From NCBI GenBank assembly GCA_934647165.1, contig CAKUFA010000012.1, positions 1-64,000 of the forward strand: DNA of 64,000 bases, in the 5' to 3' direction. Below are positions 25,564 through 33,239 of the stretch, piece by piece (the stretch's first letter is position 1; the number at the start of each line of letters is the position of its first letter). A program made the position numbers and the translations under genes. This DNA is from an uncultured Clostridia bacterium. Its GTDB lineage: Bacteria > Bacillota > Clostridia > Christensenellales > Aristaeellaceae. The notes under the pieces are model-generated. The model was given only the letters and a program-made list of their open reading frames with translations, searched no databases and was not told the origin of the DNA.

Positions 25564-26346
25564 ATGATTTTCTTTTTTGATGTAGACGGAACGCTCCTTT
25601 ATCACAAGCAATGGTGTGTACCAGCTTCTGCCGTGGACGCCCTCCGCGCTCTGCACGATGCAGGCCACCTGCTTTATCTGAACACCAGCCGCAGCCCTGC
25701 CGAAATGGCCAATGTGCTCCTGCCTCTTGCGGATATTCCCTTTGATGGAGCAGTGCTCACCGGCGGCGCGCTGGTGCTTGCGCACGATCAACCCGTGCGA
25801 GAAATTTACGCCCCGCAGACAGAGATGGCACGAGCCATGGCGCTCCTGGCCCAATGGCATGTACCCGTCCGCTGGCAGGGGCTAAACGATCTTTTTTACA
25901 CCATGGAGCCACCGCAGGAAAATCGCGATGTGCTTTCCTGGCTTTTTGGCTTCGTGCCGGACGTCCGCCCCTGGCAAGGCGAAAGGCTTATGCGGCTTGT
26001 GGTTTACCTGAGCGATGAGCAGATTGCCGAAATGACCTCCGCCTTCCCTGCGCTTTGCGTTGCGCCTCAGGGGCACACGCTGGTCAACATCACTGAAAAG
26101 CATGTGGACAAGGCCGAGGCCATGCTTGCCGAAGCCGCCCGGCTTGGATTTTCTCCCCAACAAGTGGTTGCCTTCGGCGATGGCTACAATGACATAGCCA
26201 TGCTGCGAAGCGCCGGCATCGGCATCGCCATGGGCAACTGTCCTGAAGCGGTATCCCGCGCCGCTGCTTACACCACCACACCCATTGAACAGGATGGCAT
26301 CCTCAACGCCGTCCGTCATTTTCATTTCATCAATCAGGAGGGATAA
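25564..26346 (+). CDS. HAD superfamily hydrolase, Cof type
   Basis: A 260-residue sugar-phosphate phosphatase-like protein of HAD subfamily IIB. Motif I is FFDVDGTLL (residues 4-12), motif II LYLNTSR, and motif IV VVAFGDGYNDIAML with a C2-type cap between. It probably dephosphorylates an intermediate of the pathway encoded around it; the substrate is unknown. The upstream ribosome site is weak (CAAAGG), which fits lower expression after the hairpin. Confidence 0.88.
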   Translation: MIFFFDVDGTLLYHKQWCVPASAVDALRALHDAGHLLYLNTSRSPAEMANVLLPLADIPFDGAVLTGGALVLAHDQPVREIYAPQTEMARAMALLAQWHVPVRWQGLNDLFYTMEPPQENRDVLSWLFGFVPDVRPWQGERLMRLVVYLSDEQIAEMTSAFPALCVAPQGHTLVNITEKHVDKAEAMLAEAARLGFSPQQVVAFGDGYNDIAMLRSAGIGIAMGNCPEAVSRAAAYTTTPIEQDGILNAVRHFHFINQEG

Positions 26347-26349
26347 ACC

Positions 26350-26949
26350 ATGGCCATTCCCTATGGCATCAAATACTGGCATGAGCAGATTTCCCGAAAT
26401 GGCATCCATGGCGATGTTCTCAATTCCATGCTGCAAAAATCCATCCGCCGCGGCAAAGAGGAATATGCCCTCGCAGCAGCGTATGAAATGTACGTCACCA
26501 GCCCCGACTATCTGGAAATGCTGTGGCTCCGCATCCAATGCATCGCCATTGAGGACATCGGCTTCGGGCAGCAGGATGCCGCCAGCCTTATCCGTACGCT
26601 GGACGAAATGCGCAAAGTTTTTCCATACGAGGATCCCTCGCAGGCGGTGTTCTTCGTGCAAGCCATCCGCTATTTGTGCCGCTGCGCCAAGGAGCGCACC
26701 AGCGATCACCTGCGCGGCATGCTCAGGCGTGCCTTTGACAATGGTTATGTGCCCCAAACGCCTGATTGGGCGCTGGACGCCACCACCCGCCGCGGCCGTG
26801 AAAATGGCAAAACCGAATTGGACGCAGCCGAACAGGTTCAGGACGTTTCCACCATCCACCAGCAGTATCTGGCCTATTTGCGCGATCCTTCGCTTCTTTC
26901 CGGTGAGCCTGAGGTTGACCCACTGCAACTGAACACCTGGCACGACTAA
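26350..26949 (+). CDS. Stand-alone RarA/MgsA C-terminal-like domain protein (paralogue A)
   Basis: A 199-residue helical protein. The segment LQKSIRRGKEEYALAAAYEM followed by IAIEDIGFG closely resembles the C-terminal tetramerisation/clamp-loader-like part of RarA/MgsA (pattern: KSIRG-DPDAALYWLARM … SEDIGLADP). The AAA+ ATPase domain is absent. It is 3 bp from the HAD gene and followed 13 bp later by a paralogue sharing the AALAAAYEM-like block, E-[ED]-IGFG, RYLCR and GRE-x-G. Function in a sugar operon is unknown; recruitment of this fold to a new job is inference. Confidence 0.6.
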   Translation: MAIPYGIKYWHEQISRNGIHGDVLNSMLQKSIRRGKEEYALAAAYEMYVTSPDYLEMLWLRIQCIAIEDIGFGQQDAASLIRTLDEMRKVFPYEDPSQAVFFVQAIRYLCRCAKERTSDHLRGMLRRAFDNGYVPQTPDWALDATTRRGRENGKTELDAAEQVQDVSTIHQQYLAYLRDPSLLSGEPEVDPLQLNTWHD

Positions 26950-26962
26950 GGAGGGCAGAACC

Positions 26963-27592
26963 ATGGCAGAAAACTATTGGGATCCCTACGCAAATGTGAC
27001 AAGCCGAAACGGCCTTCCCTGCGATGAATTGACCGCTACGCTGCGCGCCGCCATCCGCCGTGCTGATGAAAAAACGGCTCTTGCCGCGGCCTACGAAATG
27101 CATATTTCCAGCCCTCAGCTGTCCGACAAGTTGTGGCGCACGCTGCTGGTCTCCTCCGTGGAGGAAATCGGCTTCGGCAACGTGCACGCGCCGGAAACGG
27201 TCTTTGCGCTGTACAAAATGAAAGGCGACTTTTCCTACCGTGCGGGCGATCAGGCCATGCTCTTTGTCTACGCCGTGCGCTATCTTTGCCGCAGCGGCAA
27301 GGATTGCTCCAGCGCCGACTATGCCCGCGTGCTGGATTTGAAGGCGCAGCACGGCTTCCTGTACAATGTGCCGGACTATACCTTCGACATGCACACTGTC
27401 CAGGGCCGGGAAATGGGGCGCGGCGAAGTGCACTTCCTGGAAGAAGCCAGCAAGGTTGAACCGCAGCTGCAGGAAAAATGGGTTATGAAGCTGCATGACG
27501 ACTTCCTCGCCTTCTGCAAGCTGGAGCACGAAACCAAAGGAGAACCCATTGTGCAGGCTTATCTGAATACCCAGTGGAACTATGAAAAGTAA
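26963..27592 (+). CDS. Stand-alone RarA/MgsA C-terminal-like domain protein (paralogue B)
   Basis: A 209-residue paralogue of the preceding gene. It aligns over most of its length: SRNGLPCDELTATLRAAIRR versus SRNGIHGDVLNSMLQKSIRR, then ALAAAYEMHISSP versus ALAAAYEMYVTSP, EEIGFG versus EDIGFG, AVRYLCR versus AIRYLCR, and a GREMGRGE block versus GRENGKTE. No catalytic nucleotide-binding motif is present. Both keep an N-terminal tryptophan/tyrosine pair, so they may form a heteromer. AAGGAGG upstream of the ATG. Confidence 0.6.
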   Translation: MAENYWDPYANVTSRNGLPCDELTATLRAAIRRADEKTALAAAYEMHISSPQLSDKLWRTLLVSSVEEIGFGNVHAPETVFALYKMKGDFSYRAGDQAMLFVYAVRYLCRSGKDCSSADYARVLDLKAQHGFLYNVPDYTFDMHTVQGREMGRGEVHFLEEASKVEPQLQEKWVMKLHDDFLAFCKLEHETKGEPIVQAYLNTQWNYEK

Positions 27593-27604
27593 GGAGCATG
27601 CAGC

Positions 27605-28405
27605 ATGAAATATCTGGTGATTAGCGACAACGAAGCTCCCGTGCTCACCTCTGCCATTGCGCGCAAATGGGATGTTGGGCTCGAATGCACCACCTTTTAT
27701 GACACCAACTATCTCATCGAGCACCCAAACGGCATTGAGGAATATCTGCAAGTGGTGGAAGGCGTGCGTTACAAAACCATGCACGGCCCGTTCACCGGGC
27801 TGAACACAGGCGTGCGGGACAAGATGATCCGCGATGTGACGCTGCTTCGCTACACCCAGGCCGTAGAAACCGCCCAGAAGCTCGGCGTCCGCGATATTGT
27901 GATCCACAACAACTGGTATGACTACTGCGCACCCCGGGATGTGTGGCGCGTGAACACCCGCCAACTCTTCACCGAACTGATGGAGCGCATCCGGACGGCA
28001 GATGTGTGCTTCCACCTGGAAAACACCACCGAGCGGGACTGCACCCTGATGAAGGAGTTAGTGGAGGCCATTGCCAACCCTCAGCTGGACATCTGCCTGG
28101 ACGTGGGACACACCCAGGGCATGGTGCACGGCGGCATGACTGCGCTGGAATGGATTGACCAGTGCGGCGGCCTCATCGGCCATGTGCACCTGCACAACAA
28201 CTATGGCGAGCGGGACGAGCACAACAACCTGCCCTTCGGCACTCTGCCCATGCCGGAGATTCTTGCCGCATTGGAGGAAAAAGCGCCGGACGCAGGCTGG
28301 TGCCTGGAATGCGGCGGCCATCCCGGCGAGGATGTGACCCCTTCCCTGGAATATCTGGATAAGCTCGGTTACATTGAAAAAGCAAAAGCGAGGATGACAC
28401 GTTGA
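27605..28405 (+). CDS. Sugar phosphate isomerase/epimerase-like TIM-barrel protein
   Basis: A 266-residue protein of the xylose-isomerase-like/AP-endonuclease-2 barrel family. Likely metal ligands: His in KTMHGPF, the IHNN strand, Glu in FHLENTT, Asp and His in LDVGHTQG, His in IGHVHLHNN and Glu in WCLECGG. Family members isomerise or epimerise sugars or cyclitols. It overlaps the next HAD gene by 4 bp, so the two are probably consecutive steps. Confidence 0.82.
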   Translation: MKYLVISDNEAPVLTSAIARKWDVGLECTTFYDTNYLIEHPNGIEEYLQVVEGVRYKTMHGPFTGLNTGVRDKMIRDVTLLRYTQAVETAQKLGVRDIVIHNNWYDYCAPRDVWRVNTRQLFTELMERIRTADVCFHLENTTERDCTLMKELVEAIANPQLDICLDVGHTQGMVHGGMTALEWIDQCGGLIGHVHLHNNYGERDEHNNLPFGTLPMPEILAALEEKAPDAGWCLECGGHPGEDVTPSLEYLDKLGYIEKAKARMTR

Positions 28406-29055
28406 GGAAACATATTGCGATTTTTGACATGGACGGCACGCTAGTAGACTCCATGTATCAGTGGAAATGCGCACCAGCGAATGTACTGTTTCAGTTTGGT
28501 TATCAGGTGACGGACGAGGATGAGCAGGCTCTGAACCGCCTTGGGTTCTATCACAGCCCGCAATACCTGATTGACCGCTATGCGCTGCCCTGCACAGAGG
28601 AGGAGTTTGTCAACCGCTGCTATGAACTGATGCTTGAGGAATACCACCGGTTTGTCCTTATGCGGCCAAACGCGAAGAACTATCTGCTTTCTCTGCACGA
28701 AAAGGGCGTTCAAATTGCTGTTTTGACGGCCAGCAGGGGGGCCTTTGTGCAGGCCATGGCAGAAAAATTCGGCCTTCAGGAACTTATTGACGGTGTTTTT
28801 TCCGCCAATGACCTGAACCTGGAAAAAAGTCAACCGGAGATTTATCGCCTGCTATTTGACCATTTTGGCTGCACCGGCGAGGAGTGCCTGATGTTTGAGG
28901 ATTCCGCCTATGCGTTGGAAACCGCCAAACAGCTCGGCATTGACGGTGTTGGCGTGCTGGATCCCGTGCGCCCGGATCACCACGACGTGCTGCGCAGGAT
29001 TGCCGTCCGCACGGTGAGCACCTACAGCGAGCTGTTGGAAAACGATGTTTTCTAA
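28402..29055 (+). CDS. HAD hydrolase, beta-phosphoglucomutase/phosphatase-like
   Basis: A 217-residue HAD subfamily IA protein. Motif I is IFDMDGTLVDS (residues 6-16), motif II VLTASRG, the Lys is in NLEKSQPEIY, and motif IV MFEDSAYALE. A helical cap lies between motifs I and II. The TTG start overlaps the previous TGA (TTGA), with GCGAGG upstream. It is the last gene of the DeoR run, followed by a terminator. Confidence 0.85.
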   Translation: MRKHIAIFDMDGTLVDSMYQWKCAPANVLFQFGYQVTDEDEQALNRLGFYHSPQYLIDRYALPCTEEEFVNRCYELMLEEYHRFVLMRPNAKNYLLSLHEKGVQIAVLTASRGAFVQAMAEKFGLQELIDGVFSANDLNLEKSQPEIYRLLFDHFGCTGEECLMFEDSAYALETAKQLGIDGVGVLDPVRPDHHDVLRRIAVRTVSTYSELLENDVF

Positions 29056-29098
29056 GCCATTGCAGACCCGAAATTGCACATCGATTATAGGTCACTTA

Positions 29099-29136
29099 CA
29101 AAGGCGGATATACGCAATGTGTATCCGCCTTTTCTG
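29099..29136 (+). terminator. Terminator of the DeoR-headed operon
   Basis: AAGGCGGATA (29101-29110) pairs with TATCCGCCTT (29122-29131), followed by TTCTGTATT, about 45 bp after the last stop codon. Confidence 0.8.
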
Positions 29137-29165
29137 TATTGAGCTTCTAAACGGACTATCAGGCC

Positions 29166-29336
29166 ATCCGCGGCGATAAAAGTTGCCAGCAACGCCAAAG
29201 CGGAATTTCTGCGTTGCATGAGTCATGATATCCGCCCCCGTCAACAGCATTCAGGGATACCTTGACCTTGCTGATTCCCGGCGCGAGGACACTGAATTGC
29301 AGGCGCATTGCAGAGAAATAATCGCCACGGCCTGCA
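29166..29336 (+). pseudogene. Sensor histidine kinase remnant (HisKA region)
   Basis: Translated with one frameshift this reads as the phosphoacceptor region of a histidine kinase: AKAEFLRCMSHDIR then, after loss of one base in the run of C at about 29231, PVNSIQGYLDLADSRRED. The expected block is KSEFLxxMSHDIRTPxNxIxGYL. Neither the N-terminal sensor nor the C-terminal ATPase domain is present. Repeat R2 copy 2 begins exactly where similarity ends. Confidence 0.65.
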
Positions 29337-29542
29337 CAGGCTGTCGACAAACACTATGAGAAGGTGTCGGAGGGGTATCATGCCCCTCTGATTGGATTCG
29401 TATCGACCGGCTATGCCGGTCGGGCGGGGGTGGTTTCAGCCAAAGGTGAAACCAATCCTTCCATTTTCCACGGCCGTCAGCTTCGCTGACAGTGAAAAAT
29501 GCAAACTCGACAAAGTGGCAAAGCCACTTTGTCGACATGCTG
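29337..29542 (-). repeat. 206-bp multi-hairpin repeat (R2), copy 2
   Basis: An inverted copy of the repeat at 3144-3348, close in sequence to copy 1. It keeps the perfect 13-bp stem TCGACAAAGTGGC-TTT-GCCACTTTGTCGA and the GACCGGC-ATA-GCCGGTC stem. In the last stem copy 1 has GAGGAGCAT where this copy has GAGGGGCAT. The ends are CAGCATGTCGACAAA and TTTGTCGACAGCCTG. No protein is encoded. Confidence 0.85.
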
Positions 29543-29544
29543 AG

Positions 29545-29602
29545 CAGGCAGGAAACAGGTGCAGTTATGGGAGACTGCACCCGTTTCCTGCCTGTTTTTT
29601 GG
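29545..29602. terminator. Long hairpin beside R2 copy 2
   Basis: CAGGCAGGAAAC…GTGCAGT pairs with ACTGCAC…GTTTCCTGCCTG and ends in TTTTTTGG on plus. A hairpin with the same GGCAGGAAA stem lies next to R2 copy 3 (45723-45755), on the same side of the repeat. Confidence 0.7.
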
Positions 29603-29671
29603 ATTGAAACCCGGCCATCTCTCGCACGCGCCGCCTGTACGGCATAGTTTGCCTGTGGGGAGGTGCCGGCC

Positions 29672-30046
29672 ATGCCAGAGATGGTTTACCAGCAGCTGGA
29701 CGTTTGTGAAATGCTCGATATCCTGCGCACATCGCCGCTTGTGCTTGTGGGTGTATGCGACTGTGACATTCCCTACATGACGCCCATGTGCTTTCAGCTT
29801 GAAATGGACGGTCTGACGCCTGTCATTCACCTTGCCTGCGAAGCGAAGGGACGCCGCCTCGCCATGCTGCGCGACAATCCTGCGGCATGTCTTTTCTTTA
29901 TGCGCGCACACTGCACCGGCACGGACACAGTGCTGGCTCAGGGACAGGCGTCGCTTCTACCGCTCCCAGGCGGGATGCACGTCGCCGTGCGTGTCCGCAC
30001 GCTGTCCGGGCGTCGGGTTTTTCACGCACCATTTACTTGGTCATAA
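29672..30046 (+). CDS. Flavin split-barrel (PNPOx-like) protein
   Basis: A 124-residue protein with the pyridoxamine-phosphate-oxidase-like fold: an N-terminal helix (QQLDVCEMLDILRTSP), a strand block (LVGVCDCDIPYMTPMCFQLE), then LACEAKGRRLAMLRDNPAACLFF, which is the usual flavin-phosphate-binding helix turn. The family includes small FMN- or F420-binding reductases; cofactor and substrate are not resolvable here. GGGGAGG ends 8 bp before the ATG at 29672. The last 14 bp overlap the convergent 1068-aa gene. Confidence 0.7.
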   Translation: MPEMVYQQLDVCEMLDILRTSPLVLVGVCDCDIPYMTPMCFQLEMDGLTPVIHLACEAKGRRLAMLRDNPAACLFFMRAHCTGTDTVLAQGQASLLPLPGGMHVAVRVRTLSGRRVFHAPFTWS

Positions 30047-33000
30047 GCTCCTTCCATGCGGTAAAGCATGTGCACATCTGCACTGCCCGGGGCGCATCCG
30101 ATGCAAAGCACTGCTGCGCCGCTGCCTGCATGCCGGGTCGAAGCTGCCCGCAAAGGCCGCCCCGTGCATCATAGGCGTTTGGAAACAGCCGAGATGCCGC
30201 GAACGGGAACAGGCGGTGGAACTGCACGAAAAACTGTTCCATCAGCGCCTCCGGTTTTATGGAGGGGCGGCCAAGCAGCGTTCGCGCCTGGGGAAAATTT
30301 TCTGCATCCTGCATGCACCACAGCCCCTGCGCCACCTCCAGCTTGGGCGCAGGGCTCATCACCACCACCGGACGACGGATGGGATTGTCTTCCCCCATCC
30401 CCATGGGCAGGAAAGAAAGCAGCTGCCGCTTTTTCGCTGCGCACAGCTGCCAGAGCAGCGCACCGCCGCGCCCCGCCACGTACACCGGCAGGTTTTCCGG
30501 CAAACGATCGCGCACAGTGGGATCTTCCGCCGCCTGCGCCATAGCCTGCCCCGCCAGCAGCAGCAAAAACGCCCCATGCAGCAAAAGCGATGCTTCCAGC
30601 AGCGTGCAGCTTTCATCGGTTGAAAGTATCTCCGCAAGCGCCTCCTGATGCGCGCCCAGATATTCCCCCAGTGCCAGCTGCTGGCGCTGAATCGCTGCCA
30701 GGCTCCCCTTGCCGCTGCACAGCAGCGTATGCAGCTCCGTGCGCGCTGTTTCGTCTTCCTCGCTCAGTGCGCGGCAAAGCTCCTCTTCCAACGTATCCCG
30801 CTGCGTCAAAAGCACGTCCGACAGCATCAGCTGCACGCCCATGGGTATGGTGCAGTCAACGATGGGCTGACGCAGGCCACGCAGCCACAGCGACAAGCCC
30901 GCGCCGCTGCCGCCTACATCCAGCGCCATGAAGCTTCCGTGATTTTCTTCATTTCTCTTAGTGCGAAAATAAGCGCCAAGCGCTGCGTTTTCATCGGCAA
31001 ACCGCACGCCGTTTTCTGCGCACAACGGCACTCCCGTCCGCCGTGCCACGTCTTCCGCAGCCCGGCGCACTTGCTGGCAAAATGTCTCCCTCCCAGCCTG
31101 CGCCATAGCATGGGGTACCGCCGCAACCCACGCAATCTCCGTCACACCATGCAGCCGGGCATCCAGGCATGCGCTGAGCATCAACCGCTGCAAAAACACC
31201 TGCCGGGCAGCGGCATGCTGGTGGTCATAGGCCCATTTAAGCCCAGCGTAAACCGTCTCGCCCGCCTGTGGGGAAAGCGTACACTGCCCCATGCGGCCAT
31301 AGAAAGGCCCATTCTCTGCCGTCAATGCCACAGCGGAAGTCGTGATTGCTTCCATCTCACCGGCCTGTAAGCCCTCATCCTCTGCCGCGCCACGCAAAAG
31401 GCACCGTATCAGCGGCACACCCCCCGGAACGCGAATCTTCCCCTGCTGCTGCACAAGTACCGTTGTGCTGCCGGCACCCACATCAATGGCAATGGCGGCC
31501 TTTCCGCCCTGCGGCGCAGCATATACCGGCGGTAAATTCGGCAGCATGCCCAGCGTCTCATCGCCCTTTTTCACCACCAGCGCCGTTGGATATGCCTTGC
31601 AGGCGGCCACCTGCCAGCCTGTTTCGCCATAATGCTCACCGCATGTCCACCCATTTTCGCCCGGGGCTTCCAGCGTCACATCCGCTTCGGGATGCATCAG
31701 CACGGCGTAGTCTGTCCAGGCATCCCGCTCCATGCGAACACCCGGCCACACGGCTGCCGTTGGCAGTTTCTCTCGCTGCATGCAAACCAGAGCCTGCTCG
31801 TCATAGCGTCTTTTCAGGCACACACGCCTTTGGCCGCGCAGGAAGACAGTTGCTTCCAGCACATGCCTGCCCTCTATGCAGGCGCTCGTCACGCGCATTG
31901 TCTCTATTTCCAGGCGAGCCTCGTTGTTTTCCTGCAAGGCAAGGGCCAATTCTGCCGTCAAAGGCGGCAGTGCGGTGCGCCCCTGATCCTCCGCCATGGC
32001 TGCAAGCCAGCCTTCGTTTGGGCCGTCTTCCACAGGCGGCGGCTGCACCTGCACACAGCACGCCCTTTGCAGCATGGCGTCTCCAAACGGTTCAGGCGCC
32101 TCCAGCAGCGCTGCTTTTTCCGTGAAAGGACACATGGCTGCCTGCGCCGCCCGCTCACCTATGCACTCCGTCAGCAACCGTTTTACCGCCCGCGATTCCC
32201 TGTTCCATGGCCAGGTAAGCACAACTTCCGTTTCCGTCCTGTTCGATGCCGCTTCAGCCTGAGCAAGGCAGTTGTGCAGCGCCTCACGTTCGTCCTCCGT
32301 CCATGCGGCGCTGCTTTCCAGCTGTTTCAATCGGGCAGTGACCCCTGCCGCCCACGCTGGGGACTGCGCTTCCAGCAGCGCCATTTCCGCAGCCATTTCC
32401 CGCAGCGCTGTTTTTTCGCCCGGATGTCCAGTAGCCATCCAGCGCCCATCTGCCCCCCTGAACGCAAAGGCAATGCCATTCCACAGCCCTATGCTTCCCA
32501 TCACAGGCTGTGCCTCCCGGGCATCCTCATCCAACTGCCCCATGAGCGCCTGCCTGCACACAGGCGCTGGATGGAAGCACACCGCTTCCTCGCAGGCGCA
32601 GTCAAACGCCGCTTCCGGCACCAGCGCACACACAGCCTTGAAGCGTGTCTCCATTTCCCACGGCGCTGCTTCCGGCTCTTTGGCCACATCCTTTGCAAAC
32701 CGGTAAAGCCTTTGCGATTGGGATGCACACTTTTTCGCCATGCGTTCCAGCTGTTGTGTGAGGTAGGCTCTCTCCACGTGGTTCAGCATCCCGCACGGAT
32801 CGGCAAAATGCCCCGTCGCCCGCTGAAACCACCACACACGTTCAGGGATAACGGCTGCCCACTGGCTGCGCTCGGCCGCAAGCGTCAGTCCCTCTTCCTT
32901 GCTGATGGATCCCAGGCTCACACGTTTGTCAGCCTTCTCCAGTGCCAGCACATGCAGACCCTCCGCACGCCTTGCCACCGGCTTGTCCGCCAATGCCGCA

Positions 33001-33239
33001 CGCGCCAGGCGGGATTCCTCGCCAAAATGAACGCGGATGAGCTTCGGCCAGGCTTCGTCTTTTTCCCATGCTTCCCACAAAAGCGTCATGGCCAACACAC
33101 CGCGAAAATCATTCTCCTCCTGCGCACTTTCTTTCCTGTCGCACCACGCCCAGTTTTGCGCCCGTTCCGCATCCGTGTTCGCCTGTGGCGCGCAGGGCCA
33201 CATCAGCCGTCCTTGAAGCGCGTGTCGTTCCTGTTCCAT
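30033..33239 (-). CDS. Large actin/Hsp70-fold (ASKHA) protein coupled to a tubulin-like gene
   Basis: A 1068-residue protein. The C-terminal half carries the three nucleotide motifs of the actin/Hsp70 superfamily: phosphate-1 IAIDVGAGSTTV (583-594), phosphate-2 FMALDVGGSGAGL (770-782) and the adenosine motif VYVAGRGGALLW (919-930). Residues 1-550 form a helical and then beta-rich region I cannot assign; it has no signal peptide or membrane segment. The start codon overlaps the stop of the upstream tubulin-like gene (TAATG), so the two are made together and probably interact. I know of no named gene for this architecture; DnaK itself is excluded by layout and length. Confidence 0.7.
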   Translation of the reverse strand: MEQERHALQGRLMWPCAPQANTDAERAQNWAWCDRKESAQEENDFRGVLAMTLLWEAWEKDEAWPKLIRVHFGEESRLARAALADKPVARRAEGLHVLALEKADKRVSLGSISKEEGLTLAAERSQWAAVIPERVWWFQRATGHFADPCGMLNHVERAYLTQQLERMAKKCASQSQRLYRFAKDVAKEPEAAPWEMETRFKAVCALVPEAAFDCACEEAVCFHPAPVCRQALMGQLDEDAREAQPVMGSIGLWNGIAFAFRGADGRWMATGHPGEKTALREMAAEMALLEAQSPAWAAGVTARLKQLESSAAWTEDEREALHNCLAQAEAASNRTETEVVLTWPWNRESRAVKRLLTECIGERAAQAAMCPFTEKAALLEAPEPFGDAMLQRACCVQVQPPPVEDGPNEGWLAAMAEDQGRTALPPLTAELALALQENNEARLEIETMRVTSACIEGRHVLEATVFLRGQRRVCLKRRYDEQALVCMQREKLPTAAVWPGVRMERDAWTDYAVLMHPEADVTLEAPGENGWTCGEHYGETGWQVAACKAYPTALVVKKGDETLGMLPNLPPVYAAPQGGKAAIAIDVGAGSTTVLVQQQGKIRVPGGVPLIRCLLRGAAEDEGLQAGEMEAITTSAVALTAENGPFYGRMGQCTLSPQAGETVYAGLKWAYDHQHAAARQVFLQRLMLSACLDARLHGVTEIAWVAAVPHAMAQAGRETFCQQVRRAAEDVARRTGVPLCAENGVRFADENAALGAYFRTKRNEENHGSFMALDVGGSGAGLSLWLRGLRQPIVDCTIPMGVQLMLSDVLLTQRDTLEEELCRALSEEDETARTELHTLLCSGKGSLAAIQRQQLALGEYLGAHQEALAEILSTDESCTLLEASLLLHGAFLLLLAGQAMAQAAEDPTVRDRLPENLPVYVAGRGGALLWQLCAAKKRQLLSFLPMGMGEDNPIRRPVVVMSPAPKLEVAQGLWCMQDAENFPQARTLLGRPSIKPEALMEQFFVQFHRLFPFAASRLFPNAYDARGGLCGQLRPGMQAAAQQCFASDAPRAVQMCTCFTAWKELMTK

